Position numbers and translations under genes: made by a program
Notes under the pieces: generated by a model
What the model saw: the letters and a program-made list of their open reading frames with translations, nothing else
Database searches by the model: none
What the model was told of the DNA's origin: nothing
Shown here: piece after piece, positions 16,936 through 25,189 of the stretch
How the letters are laid out: each line of letters opens with the position of its first letter
How positions within the stretch are numbered: position 1 is the stretch's first letter
NCBI RefSeq assembly: GCF_003003995.1
Contig: NZ_PVWF01000030.1
Location: forward strand, 1 to 48,457
Length of the DNA: 48,457 nucleotides
Direction: 5' to 3'
From: Pleurocapsa sp. CCALA 161
GTDB taxonomy: Bacteria; Cyanobacteriota; Cyanobacteriia; Cyanobacteriales; Xenococcaceae

Positions 16936-17604
16936 CTATGTTGTGATTAAAAATATCTGCTTCATCGTGAGCCAAATGTAATACAAATCTTGCGAGAACG
17001 AACAATCTTCTAAATATTCCAAATTAATTCTCACTTTATCTGGAAAAATCACCTGATCGTTATATTCAATCGGATTACTAACCTGAGCCAAAATTTCAGC
17101 TTCGTTTTTGTAAATTAGGGTGGCAGGACCAGTAATTCCAGGACGCAAACAGAGTAATCTTGACTGCTCACCTTGCAATTTATCTGCATAACCAGGAACA
17201 TCAGGTCTTGGTCCAATTAAGCTCATCTGACCAACAAGCACGTTCCAAAATTGAGGTAGTTCATCTAACTTCCATCGTCGTAAATGGACACCAATAGGAG
17301 TAATCCTGGGATCTCCATGCAATGTAATTGTGCTAACTACTTCGGAACGAACAACCATCGTCCGAAACTTTTTAATACTAAAGATTTTTCCATTTCTACC
17401 AACTCTTTTTTGCTGAAATAAGATAGGAGTCCCTGATGTTATCCAGATTGCCAGAGCAATTATGCTCATTGGTAAAGCTAAAACCAGCAAAACTAGAGAT
17501 GCTACGATTGAGTCAAATAGACGCTTTCCAATCAACCAGTACAAATATTGGTCTACATATTGAATTATGGGATGCTGAATTTTTTTTAAATGGTTATGTT
17601 TCAC
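16936..17604 (-). CDS. Sugar transferase (undecaprenyl-phosphate glycosyl-1-phosphate transferase family)
   Basis: Initiating transferase that moves a sugar-1-phosphate from a nucleotide sugar to a polyprenyl phosphate in the inner membrane, the first step of exopolysaccharide or O-antigen repeats. The 222-residue protein has one hydrophobic hairpin near the N-terminus (about 32-55, KRLFDSIVASLVLLVLAL) and the family motifs VGRNGKIFSIKKFRTM, RRWKLDELPQFWNVLVGQMSLIGPRP and RPGITGPATLI. It is the short WcaJ/EpsL-like catalytic-domain form without extra helices. Its start is GTG. It lies 74 bp downstream of the GT4 gene, probably in one operon. Confidence 0.93.
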   Translation of the reverse strand: MKHNHLKKIQHPIIQYVDQYLYWLIGKRLFDSIVASLVLLVLALPMSIIALAIWITSGTPILFQQKRVGRNGKIFSIKKFRTMVVRSEVVSTITLHGDPRITPIGVHLRRWKLDELPQFWNVLVGQMSLIGPRPDVPGYADKLQGEQSRLLCLRPGITGPATLIYKNEAEILAQVSNPIEYNDQVIFPDKVRINLEYLEDCSFSQDLYYIWLTMKQIFLITT

Positions 17605-17678
17605 TTTTCTGTTTCACTGGAATAGTTGCTTTTTATAGTATAAAATTACTAAAAACTAAAAAAAATTGTCGAATAATT

Positions 17679-18824
17679 CTAACAAAACAGGGCTTTATGA
17701 TATAAATCTTGATGGAGCTTTAAAATATTGTTTAAATCATAAGCTGACATATGTTCATGTCCTCTCTGTCCCATTAGCTTAGATTTTTGAGGATTATCTA
17801 AAATCCAGTTCATTGCCGCAGCAATTTCTTCAATATCTCCTACTTGGACTAATAGACCACGATTGTCTAACAGCAAATCTCTGATTCCTCGGATATCCGT
17901 ACCAATCACGGGAGTCTCCAGACAAAAAGATTCCATGATACATCTGGGCAGCCCTTCTCGTTCTGACACCAATAAAGTAGCAACTGAAGCACAGATCAAA
18001 GCGGGAATATCTTGGCGGTAACCTAGCAAATGTACCTGTTTTTCAACTCCCAGTTCAATGGCTAATTGTTGAGTTGCATCCATCAACGGCTTTGGTCCAG
18101 AGCCAGCAATAACTAAGTGAATTTCTGATTTTCCTAGGCGAGCTAATGCTCTCACCATGTCTGTGTGACGTTTATTAAGAGTAAATTCTGCTATGGTCAA
18201 AAATATTTGGTCGTTAGGTGCTAGTTGCAGTTCTTGACGCACCTTTGATATATCAGTTTCTGAAACGTTGTGGCGATTATAGTAATTAAGTTCAACTCCT
18301 ATACCTGGCATGTAAACAATTTGTTCTGACCTAACCAGTTGAAAGCGCTTGGCTGAATGTTCATCGTCACGATTAATCACTACTAAATAATCAGTCCAAG
18401 CACCTCCTAGTTTTTCTAAACTTAAAAACAAGGCATTTTTAAGCGGATTTCCGCCTGAATGGAAATGAAAACCGTGAGCAGTATAAATTACTTTTGTTTT
18501 GTTTTGTTTTCTTAAATTGTTGAGAGTATATCTAGTAATAAAAGCAGCTATTGGCGTGTGTACGTGAACTAGATCGTATTGCTCTTGTGCCACTACTGCG
18601 CGAATTGTTTGCGGAGCAAGAAATAAATTTTTTAGTTCTAGAGGATTGCGTGAAAACTCTATATCCCAAACTCGATCAAAAGTTTTGACGCACTGAGGAC
18701 AAGCTGAAACTTTAGAAGCCATTGCATCTACTTGCCAGCCCTGACTACGAAAGTAATCCGCAAATGGAAAAAGAAAGTCTCTAAATACACTTGAGACTGT
18801 GGCAACCATTAAAAGCTTTGGCAT
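17679..18824 (-). CDS. Glycosyltransferase family 4 protein
   Basis: GT-B-fold glycosyltransferase of 381 residues. The N-terminal domain (MPKLLMVATVSSVFRDFLFPF; VIYTAHGFHFHSGGNPLKN) matches the Glyco_trans_4_2/EpsD type, and the C-terminal GT1 domain holds FLTIAEFTLNKRH, LVIAGSGPK, VHLLGYRQDIP and the donor-binding ExxxLPRCIMESFCLETPVIGTDIRG. It is the first gene of a leftward pair with the sugar transferase, which points to surface-polysaccharide assembly. The substrate is unknown. Three heptamer-like repeats (about 18838-18858) lie just upstream of its ATG. Confidence 0.93.
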   Translation of the reverse strand: MPKLLMVATVSSVFRDFLFPFADYFRSQGWQVDAMASKVSACPQCVKTFDRVWDIEFSRNPLELKNLFLAPQTIRAVVAQEQYDLVHVHTPIAAFITRYTLNNLRKQNKTKVIYTAHGFHFHSGGNPLKNALFLSLEKLGGAWTDYLVVINRDDEHSAKRFQLVRSEQIVYMPGIGVELNYYNRHNVSETDISKVRQELQLAPNDQIFLTIAEFTLNKRHTDMVRALARLGKSEIHLVIAGSGPKPLMDATQQLAIELGVEKQVHLLGYRQDIPALICASVATLLVSEREGLPRCIMESFCLETPVIGTDIRGIRDLLLDNRGLLVQVGDIEEIAAAMNWILDNPQKSKLMGQRGHEHMSAYDLNNILKLHQDLYHKALFC

Positions 18825-19258
18825 AATTATTTTTTAATTTATTATTTATTATTTGCTAGGAATAATTAAAATATTTAATATAGTTAAAGTTAATTAGGTA
18901 GATGTTTGACTACCTGACATAATTATCTCAGCAAAGATGATTGAGATAATTTAAAATACCTAAACTTTAAAATTCTGTTCTAATTCTTTGCGAAATTTTG
19001 TCTGACAGCTATTGCATGATTAAGATTAAGAAGTAGCATCAGGACAAAGCTGCGATCGCTTCTAGTTTTTCTAATGCTGAAGCAGAATCACTGACAAAAA
19101 TTTGGCTCAAATCTGCTTGATAATAATGTCAAATCAAATAGATTAGTTTTCCTTACACTCTTTACGCGGAAAAAACATGATATCTTATAATTAACTAGAT
19201 AAATTTTTGTTACACTCGATACAAAACTAAGAAAAATTAAATTAGAGAAATAAAATTT
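18825..19258. other. Divergent intergenic region between GT4 and rpe
   Basis: 434 bp with no supported gene. It contains TTTATTA-type heptamers (18838-18858), a 6-bp dyad AGGTAG/CTACCT (18896-18915), a perfect 10-bp dyad (18921-18951) and one HIP1 site near 19052. The rpe promoter must lie in the right half. I saw no small reading frame worth reporting. Confidence 0.6.
18921..18951. repeat. Perfect 10-bp inverted repeat upstream of GT4/rpe
   Basis: AATTATCTCA (18921-18930) and its exact complement TGAGATAATT (18942-18951) flank an 11-nt loop. A smaller dyad, AGGTAG/CTACCT (18896-18915), lies next to it. Between divergent genes these are unlikely terminators and could be operators for the polysaccharide genes. 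Confidence 0.6.
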
Positions 19259-19957
19259 ATGACTAATAAGAAAACTGTCATTTCCCCCTCGATTTTATCC
19301 GCAGACTTTAGTCGTCTTGGTGAAGAAATTGAAGCCATCGATAAAGCAGGCGCAGATTGGATTCATATTGATGTTATGGACGGTAGATTTGTGCCTAACA
19401 TCACGATTGGTCCAATGATTGTTCAAGCCGTCCGCCCTCATACAACTAAGCCCCTTGACGTTCACTTGATGATCGTCGAACCAGAAAAGTACGTTGAAGA
19501 TTTTGCCAAGGCAGGTGCAGATATTATCTCTGTTCATGCAGAGCATAATGCCTCTCCCCATTTACACCGCACTCTGGGTCAAATTCGTGAGTTAGGGAAG
19601 CAGGCTGGTGTAGTCTTAAATCCTGGCACACCATTATCTTTCATTGAATATGTGTTACCTTTGTGTGACCTCATTTTAATTATGAGCGTTAACCCTGGTT
19701 TTGGTGGTCAAAGCTTTATTGAAGAGATGGTAGGGAAAGTAGCTAGCCTCCGTAAGATGTGCGATCAAAGAGGACTAGACCCCTGGATTGAAGTTGATGG
19801 GGGACTAAAACCCAATAATACTTGGCAGGTATTGGAAGCAGGTGCTAATGCGATCGTCGCTGGATCGGCAGTCTTTAAAGCCCCAGATTACGCTGAAGCA
19901 ATCGAAGGTATTCGCAATAGCAAGCGCTCTCAACCTGAATTAGCTACTGCACAGTAA
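19259..19957 (+). CDS. rpe: Ribulose-phosphate 3-epimerase
   Basis: Interconverts ribulose 5-phosphate and xylulose 5-phosphate in the Calvin cycle and oxidative pentose phosphate pathway. The 232-residue TIM barrel shows all signatures: [15 protein letters not shown] at the N-terminus, [19 protein letters not shown] with a catalytic Asp and metal-binding His, [26 protein letters not shown], and [10 protein letters not shown] with the second catalytic Asp. The length matches cyanobacterial and plastid enzymes. It is monocistronic, with a bidirectional terminator shared with hemH just after it. Confidence 0.97.
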   Translation: MTNKKTVISPSILSADFSRLGEEIEAIDKAGADWIHIDVMDGRFVPNITIGPMIVQAVRPHTTKPLDVHLMIVEPEKYVEDFAKAGADIISVHAEHNASPHLHRTLGQIRELGKQAGVVLNPGTPLSFIEYVLPLCDLILIMSVNPGFGGQSFIEEMVGKVASLRKMCDQRGLDPWIEVDGGLKPNNTWQVLEAGANAIVAGSAVFKAPDYAEAIEGIRNSKRSQPELATAQ

Positions 19958-19992
19958 GGTTAATTGGTTTGGTATATAGGTATCTAAAAGCG

Positions 19993-20026
19993 AAAAAAGA
20001 TTCATGGTTGACAGTGAATCTTTTTT
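19993..20026. terminator. Bidirectional terminator between rpe and hemH
   Basis: AAAAAAGATTCA (19993-20004) and its exact complement TGAATCTTTTTT (20015-20026) flank a 10-nt loop. The stem has A-runs on one side and T-runs on the other, so it can serve both convergent genes. Confidence 0.88.
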
Positions 20027-20071
20027 GTTGGCAACAAAGCTCTAGCTTATTTGCTTAAACCACAGTGCTAT

Positions 20072-21235
20072 TTAGAGAATACCGACCATATGTAAAGGGC
20101 CACTACCGCTTAGTAACTCAACCAATAAACCAATAAAGCCCAACATTGCTAGGCGACCATTCCAAACTTCCGCAGCGGTGGTTAAACCCCACTGCCACTT
20201 TTCTTGGGGATACATTTTCATATTTTTCTTAGGATGAATCACATCAGCAAAAGAGCAAGGGCGATCATCTAGAGAATCAACGACAATATGGGCTAAAGAA
20301 TCGATAAAGTTAGGATGAACATTTAAGGCAGGAACGCGGTGAAAATTTTCAATTCCTGCTTTTTCGGCTACTTCGCGGTATTCAATATCGATCTCTTGTA
20401 AAGTTTCAATATGTTCAGAAACAAAACTGATTGGTACTACTGCTAAATCTTTGATACCTTTGGCTCCTAACTCTTTAAGAGCATCATCGGTATAAGGTTG
20501 TAGCCATTCTACAGGACCAACTTTACTTTGATATGCCAAAGTGTAGTGATTGGTGCGACCAAGAGTTTCCATGATCAGGCGAGTACATTCCTCAATTTGC
20601 TCTTTATAGGGGTCGCCTGCTTCTTCTACATAGCTGACGGGAACACCATGAGCGCTAAAAAATATGTGAGCTTGATGAGGATTAGGAAATTTATCTAACT
20701 CTTGACCAATGAGATCTGCCATGGAGCGCAAGTAGCCAGGATTGTCATACCAAGAAGGGACTAGGGTGTAATCCACATCTTTTAAGGAGGGGTCTTCTGA
20801 CCACATTTCTTCTAAAACCCGAAAGCTCGAACCGCTGGTGCTGATAGAAAATTGTGGATATAAGGGTAAAACAACTACTTCTTTGATGCCGTCATTTTTA
20901 ATTTGCGCGATCGCTTCTTCGGTAAAAGGATGCCAGTAGCGCATACCTATATAGATTTTGGCATCTTGTCCCATTTCTTTAAGCTTGTCTTGTAAAGCTT
21001 TGGCTTGGGCTTCGGTGATTTCTCTCAGTGGCGAACCACCACCAATTTCTAGATAGTTTTCCTGAGATGTTTTGGCTCTTAGGGTAGAAATTAACCAGGC
21101 TAAAGGCTTTTGCAATGCTTTAACAGGCAATCTAATAATCTCAGGATCGGAAAACAAATTATATAAAAAAGGACGGACATCTTCGATTTTATCCGGTCCG
21201 CCTAAGTTGAGCAGCAAGACTCCAATACGACCCAT
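20072..21235 (-). CDS. hemH: Ferrochelatase with C-terminal chlorophyll-binding (HLIP-like) domain
   Basis: Inserts Fe2+ into protoporphyrin IX to make heme, at the branch point with chlorophyll. The 387-residue protein starts [14 protein letters not shown]. The catalytic H196 is in [11 protein letters not shown] and the conserved acidic E277 in [15 protein letters not shown]. After the enzyme domain (about 1-325) a linker leads to a membrane helix with the chlorophyll a/b-binding motif [14 protein letters not shown] (E356, N359, R361), the CAB tail typical of cyanobacterial and plant type II ferrochelatases. It is convergent with rpe and monocistronic. Confidence 0.98.
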   Translation of the reverse strand: MGRIGVLLLNLGGPDKIEDVRPFLYNLFSDPEIIRLPVKALQKPLAWLISTLRAKTSQENYLEIGGGSPLREITEAQAKALQDKLKEMGQDAKIYIGMRYWHPFTEEAIAQIKNDGIKEVVVLPLYPQFSISTSGSSFRVLEEMWSEDPSLKDVDYTLVPSWYDNPGYLRSMADLIGQELDKFPNPHQAHIFFSAHGVPVSYVEEAGDPYKEQIEECTRLIMETLGRTNHYTLAYQSKVGPVEWLQPYTDDALKELGAKGIKDLAVVPISFVSEHIETLQEIDIEYREVAEKAGIENFHRVPALNVHPNFIDSLAHIVVDSLDDRPCSFADVIHPKKNMKMYPQEKWQWGLTTAAEVWNGRLAMLGFIGLLVELLSGSGPLHMVGIL

Positions 21236-21405
21236 AATTCTTATAGCTTAATTTTAATTTTCAATTTCTTTACCAATTTTAACAATATATCTTTTCTTTA
21301 TGATCTACTGTTCGCAGTATACAGAACTTAACTGATTTAATACCCATATCTTTAGGTGCTTATATTGTGGCAAAATTTTAGTTTAAATGAGAGAGAAAAA
21401 GTGAG

Positions 21406-22044
21406 ATGAAAGAAATTTCTTTAGATGCCCAGGTTTTTTGTCTTGATGGTGAATGTGGTAAGTCAAGTCATGTAATTATCGAGCAAAATAGCCAAAGAGT
21501 AACTCACTTGGTCGTAAATAATTCTCATCTTCTAGAGTCTCATAAATATTTGGTATTAATTGAATATGTGGTCAAAACTAGTTCAGAATCAATTCAGTTG
21601 AGCTGCACTAAAGATGAACTAGCCCTAATGCCCCCATTTACAGAAATGCATTTTTTTAATCCTACTACGTCTAAATATGAACCCTTGAAAAATTTTGACG
21701 AAGCAGCAATTTTTAACAGTAGCTCTTATTTGATGTGGTCTGATACATCTTTGAGTGGAGATGTTCTACCTACACCCATAGAAGAAAAATTAATTCCAGC
21801 AGGAACAATAGCGGTGCATCGGGGTGCATCCATCGAAGCTACCGATGGTCATATTGGACGAGTCGAAGAATTTTTAATCGATCCAGAACAACATCTTACT
21901 CATTTAGTACTGCAAGAAGGACATTTGTGGCACAAAAAAGAGTTGACCCTACCTATGTCGGCGATCGCTCGGATGGATGAGGATTATATTTATTTAAATC
22001 TAGACAAAGAGACGGTTAAGTCTCTCCATAGCTCTCCTAATTAG
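21406..22044 (+). CDS. PRC-barrel domain protein
   Basis: A soluble 212-residue protein with two PRC-barrel-like halves. The first (about 1-75) reads DAQVFCLDGECGKSSHVIIEQNSQRVTHLVV; the second (about 130-205) reads GASIEATDGHIGRVEEFLIDPEQHLTHLVLQEGHLWHKKELTLPMSAIARMDED. This pattern occurs in the photosynthetic reaction-centre H subunit, RimM and many stress proteins. No signal peptide or catalytic motif is present. The start ATG follows AGTGAG. Function unknown; interaction or RNA-binding roles are possible. Confidence 0.82.
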   Translation: MKEISLDAQVFCLDGECGKSSHVIIEQNSQRVTHLVVNNSHLLESHKYLVLIEYVVKTSSESIQLSCTKDELALMPPFTEMHFFNPTTSKYEPLKNFDEAAIFNSSSYLMWSDTSLSGDVLPTPIEEKLIPAGTIAVHRGASIEATDGHIGRVEEFLIDPEQHLTHLVLQEGHLWHKKELTLPMSAIARMDEDYIYLNLDKETVKSLHSSPN

Positions 22045-22179
22045 ACCATTTAATAGACTTGTATTAGTCTTTAGGTCTTACAAGCTTAAAGCTTAAAATA
22101 AAACTAGCTAATCTGAACGAAAGCTAATTCACATCTAACATATCGCTGTCTTTTATTTTTAGATCATTTCATCATTTCT

Positions 22180-22692
22180 ATGATTAACTTATTAGAGCCA
22201 AATTTAGTTTTAGGCGGTACTATTTTTGATTTAACTCCTGTTACGCTGCAAAAACACAATATTAAAGGACTTATTTTAGATGTAGACGAAACCCTTGTTC
22301 CTTTCAAACAAAAAGAAACAAGCAGAGAACTACAGCAATGGATCTCACAAATTAGGCTCACTACCCCCATTTGGCTAGTGAGCAATAATATTAGTCACTC
22401 TCGCATTGGCAATATTGCTCAGTCTGTAGATCTGCCCTTTATCTCCGCTGCCAAAAAGCCTTCTCGTCGCAAGCTTCAGCAGGCAGCAACAGCTATGGAT
22501 TTACCGATAGAACACGTAGCAATGGTGGGAGATCGCCTTTTTACTGATGTTTTGGCGGGCAATCGCCTAGGAATGTTTACTATTTTAGTTGAACCAATAA
22601 TCGACCCACTCGTGGCAGTCCGTTCTCATCCCATCCGCGATTTTGAAATTTGGCTATCACAATTGCTTGGGGTATCCTTGGCAAAAAAATAG
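22180..22692 (+). CDS. YqeG-family HAD phosphatase (HAD-IIIA)
   Basis: Haloacid-dehalogenase-superfamily phosphatase of 170 residues. Motif I is LILDVDETLVPF with nucleophile D34 and acid/base D36; motif II is LVSNN; motif III lysines lie in AAKKPSRRK; motif IV is MVGDRLFTDVLAGNRLGM. The family includes YqeG of Bacillus and a phosphatidylglycerophosphate phosphatase (PTPMT/GEP4-like) branch in eukaryotes and plastids, so phosphatidylglycerol synthesis is one possible role. The ATG at 22180 starts the usual N-terminal LLEPNLVL. It is followed by the MITE-like element. Confidence 0.88.
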   Translation: MINLLEPNLVLGGTIFDLTPVTLQKHNIKGLILDVDETLVPFKQKETSRELQQWISQIRLTTPIWLVSNNISHSRIGNIAQSVDLPFISAAKKPSRRKLQQAATAMDLPIEHVAMVGDRLFTDVLAGNRLGMFTILVEPIIDPLVAVRSHPIRDFEIWLSQLLGVSLAKK

Positions 22693-22763
22693 TTAAGAGC
22701 GATCAAGCGTTTCAGTTTAACAGTCACAAGTGTAAAGATTTTGCCCACCAAAACTAACCTAAC

Positions 22764-22938
22764 TAACCTGAGTTCGGGTTAAGCAGATTAATTGGTGGAG
22801 ATAGCTGTAAGCTAATAGCTAATAGCTAATAGCTTTTGAGATAGTTTGGATGCAACTCTACTATGAAAGAAGAACGGAAAATAGTATTTTTTAAATACCT
22901 TCAAAATAAGGATTTGGGCTAATCCCGAACTCAGGTTA
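22764..22938. mobile_element. MITE-like element with 15-bp perfect terminal inverted repeats
   Basis: TAACCTGAGTTCGGG (22764-22778) and its exact complement CCCGAACTCAGGTTA (22924-22938) bound a 175-bp AT-rich segment without coding capacity. The interior holds three TAATAGC repeats (about 22813-22834). It lies between the convergent yqeG-like and OYE genes, 10 bp from the OYE stop. A related left end occurs at 35860. A target duplication is not clear; AC flanks both ends. The transposase that would move it is not in the window. Confidence 0.75.
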
Positions 22939-22948
22939 ACTAAGATCA

Positions 22949-24058
22949 CTACCCAGGCTGATAGGCAGGAAAATTAGTATAGCCTTCTGCACCAGGAGAA
23001 TACCAAACACTCATCTCGGCATCAGGATTAAGTTCCCAATTGTGGGCAAAACGAGCTGCTAAATCAGGATTGCTGATATAAGGTCTACCAAAGGCAACGA
23101 GGTCTGCATCTCCAGAAGCGATCGCTTTTTCTGCATCCGTGCGATCATAACCGCAGTTACCAATTAAAGCTCCATCATAAATTTTTCTAAATTCTGCAAT
23201 GGTCATTGGTTCGCCTAAGTCATGGAAGCCAAAAGCTAAACCATCTAGTAAGTGCAGATATGCTAATTGATAGCTGTTTAATTGCTGGGCGATATAAGTG
23301 AAAGATTCGCGGTAATCTGGTGAACCCATATCGTTAAAACTGCCATTAGGAGATAGCCTGATTCCAACCCTGCCTGCATCCCAAACAGTTAAGATTGCTT
23401 CAATCACTTCTTGTAAAAAACGATAGCGATTGGCAATACTGCCACCATATTGATCGGTGCGCTGATTGGTTTTGGACTGTAAAAATTCATCGATTAAATA
23501 GCCGTTGGCAGCATGTATCTCCACCCCATCAAAACCAGCCTCTTTAGCGTTAGCTGCCGCTTGACGATATTCTTCTACTACTAAAGGTATTTCAGCTGTT
23601 GCCAAAGCTCTAGGTGTTTCATAGGGCTTTTTGCCCTTAGAAGTATGCGCCTCGCCACCTTCAATTTTGATAGCGGAAGGAGCTATGGGTAGTTGATTAT
23701 TGGGCTGAAAACTGCTGTGGGAAGCTCTCCCTGTATGCCACAGCTGCAAAAAGATTTTCGTTCCTTGTTGATGTACCGCATCTACCACCTGCTGCCATGC
23801 TTTAGTTTGCTCAGGAGTATAAATTCCTGGGCTATGAGTCCAGCCATAGCCCTGCTGAGAGATTGCAGTACCTTCAGAAATAATCAAGCCCGCACCTGCA
23901 CGTTGAGCATAATACTTCGCCATTAAAGCGTTGGCTGTTCTCTCTTCACCCGCTCGTCCGCGAGTCATCGGAGCCATTACCATACGGTTTTTCAACGATA
24001 AATCTTTGAGCTGAAAAGAACTGAGGAGGTGAGGTACGTTGGTTATGGTTGTAGTCAT
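22949..24058 (-). CDS. Old Yellow Enzyme family alkene reductase (NemA-like)
   Basis: FMN- and NADPH-dependent ene-reductase that reduces electrophilic alkenes such as N-ethylmaleimide, and nitroesters. The 369-residue TIM barrel shows NRMVMAPMTRGRA (T32, FMN contact), LQLWHTGRASH, the active-site VEIHAANGYLIDEFLQ with H182, N185 and Y187, the QYGGSIANRYRF loop, RVGIRLSPNG, and the phosphate-binding GNCGYDRTDAE and VAFGRPYISNPDL. It is the last gene of a four-gene leftward operon with PEBP, PfpI and SDR genes. A TetR/NemR-like operator upstream of the operon fits electrophile-inducible control. Confidence 0.95.
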   Translation of the reverse strand: MTTTITNVPHLLSSFQLKDLSLKNRMVMAPMTRGRAGEERTANALMAKYYAQRAGAGLIISEGTAISQQGYGWTHSPGIYTPEQTKAWQQVVDAVHQQGTKIFLQLWHTGRASHSSFQPNNQLPIAPSAIKIEGGEAHTSKGKKPYETPRALATAEIPLVVEEYRQAAANAKEAGFDGVEIHAANGYLIDEFLQSKTNQRTDQYGGSIANRYRFLQEVIEAILTVWDAGRVGIRLSPNGSFNDMGSPDYRESFTYIAQQLNSYQLAYLHLLDGLAFGFHDLGEPMTIAEFRKIYDGALIGNCGYDRTDAEKAIASGDADLVAFGRPYISNPDLAARFAHNWELNPDAEMSVWYSPGAEGYTNFPAYQPG

Positions 24059-24110
24059 AGTAAATAGATTGATCTAGTTGATCGGCTTGAGAATAAGAGT
24101 TTCCAGAATT

Positions 24111-24575
24111 TTAACGTTGGTAAGTTCCTATTAGTCTAGCTTGGGCTGTAATATAATCGGCGATCGCCTCCAGCAATTCCTCTCTACTTAATCCTGCCTG
24201 GAGTTCTAGGGAGCGATCGAGGGCATATAGCCAAAAATAATAGTGATGTACACCGTGTCCTGGTGGAGGAGCAGGTCCAGTATAACCCTTGCTGCCAGAG
24301 CTATTGAACCCTGCCGTAAACAAGTCTCCCCCAGCTTCTTCTATTTCAGTAATGTCGGCGGGAATATTGTAAACAACCCAGTGAGTAAATCCCCAAGGTA
24401 AAGGAGCATCAGGATCGTGACAAATTAAGGCTAATTTTTTAGTTTCGGGGGGTATTTTATTCCAGTTCAAGGCGGGAGATATATTTTCGCCCTCGCTGGT
24501 ATAACGCTGGGGAATTTTGCCCCCAGGCGAAAATGCAGGACTACTAATTTCTAAATCTTGGAGTTTTAATTTCAT
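24111..24575 (-). CDS. YbhB/YbcL-family (PEBP/Raf kinase inhibitor-like) protein
   Basis: A soluble phosphatidylethanolamine-binding-protein fold of 154 residues. Family motifs: FSPGGKIPQRYTSEGENISPALNW, LALICHDPDAPLPWGFTHWVVYNIP with the anion-pocket Asp-Pro-Asp, and the GYTGPAPPPGHGVHHYYFWLYALD signature. The biochemical role of bacterial members is poorly known. The ATG at 24575 directly follows a TTG. It lies 25-30 bp after the PfpI gene, and the junction is built of three heptamer repeats. Confidence 0.93.
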   Translation of the reverse strand: MKLKLQDLEISSPAFSPGGKIPQRYTSEGENISPALNWNKIPPETKKLALICHDPDAPLPWGFTHWVVYNIPADITEIEEAGGDLFTAGFNSSGSKGYTGPAPPPGHGVHHYYFWLYALDRSLELQAGLSREELLEAIADYITAQARLIGTYQR

Positions 24576-24585
24576 CAAGACTGTC

Positions 24586-24606
24586 CTAACTACTAACTGC
24601 TAACTA
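24586..24606. repeat. Heptamer tandem repeat at the PfpI-PEBP junction
   Basis: CTAACTA, CTAACTG and CTAACTA run head-to-tail (24586-24606) and include the stop codon of the PfpI gene on the minus strand. The array resembles short tandemly repeated repetitive (STRR) sequences of cyanobacteria. Confidence 0.75.
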
Positions 24607-25158
24607 CTGGACTGCTGCTGATTTGGCAAATAATTCAATCGCCTTGGCATTAAAAGCGGGAATATCATCGGGGTTACGGCTAGATATTAAACCGTTATCT
24701 TCTACAACTTCGCGATCGACCCAATTAGCCCCTGCATTCTTAAGATCGGTTTTAAGGGAAGGCCAAGAGGTAAGATTTCGCCCTTTAACTACATCCGCCT
24801 CAATTAGAGTCCATAGTGCATGGCAGATAGCAGCAACGGGTTTGCCAGCATCAAAGAATGACTTGACGAACTGTACCGCTTTATCGTTAGTGCGTAACTG
24901 ATCGGGATTGGCTACTCCGCCAGGAAGCAGCAAGGCATCATACTCAGCAGCTTGAGCCTTTTCTAAAGGAACATCTACCTCAAAAAAGTCTGCTCGATCA
25001 AAATGATTCCAGCCTTGAACGCGATCGCTATTAGGAGAAATAATCTGAACTTTCGCTCCTGCTGCTTCCAAAGCTTCTTTGGGCTTGGTTAATTCAACCT
25101 GTTCAAAACCATCAGCGACTAAAATGGCAATTTTGTGGTTATTTAATTCTTGTGACAT
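24604..25158 (-). CDS. PfpI/DJ-1-family stress protein (type 1 glutamine amidotransferase-like)
   Basis: DJ-1/PfpI superfamily protein of 184 residues. It begins with KIAILVADGFEQVELTKPKEAL, including the conserved acidic residue of the nucleophile elbow partner (E19), and contains the nucleophile elbow AAICHALWTL with C112 followed by H113. YhbO/YraA-type members act in protection from carbonyl or oxidative stress; a protease or deglycase role is debated. It is the second gene of the operon, 31 bp after the SDR gene, with PEBP and OYE downstream. Confidence 0.94.
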   Translation of the reverse strand: MSQELNNHKIAILVADGFEQVELTKPKEALEAAGAKVQIISPNSDRVQGWNHFDRADFFEVDVPLEKAQAAEYDALLLPGGVANPDQLRTNDKAVQFVKSFFDAGKPVAAICHALWTLIEADVVKGRNLTSWPSLKTDLKNAGANWVDREVVEDNGLISSRNPDDIPAFNAKAIELFAKSAAVQ

Positions 25159-25189
25159 GATTTTTACTTAATTATTTAATGCTTGATTG

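Noticed and set aside
17436-17705. 89-codon plus-strand frame over the sugar transferase start
   Set aside because: It is antisense to the conserved N-terminal membrane region of the sugar transferase and has no recognisable features.
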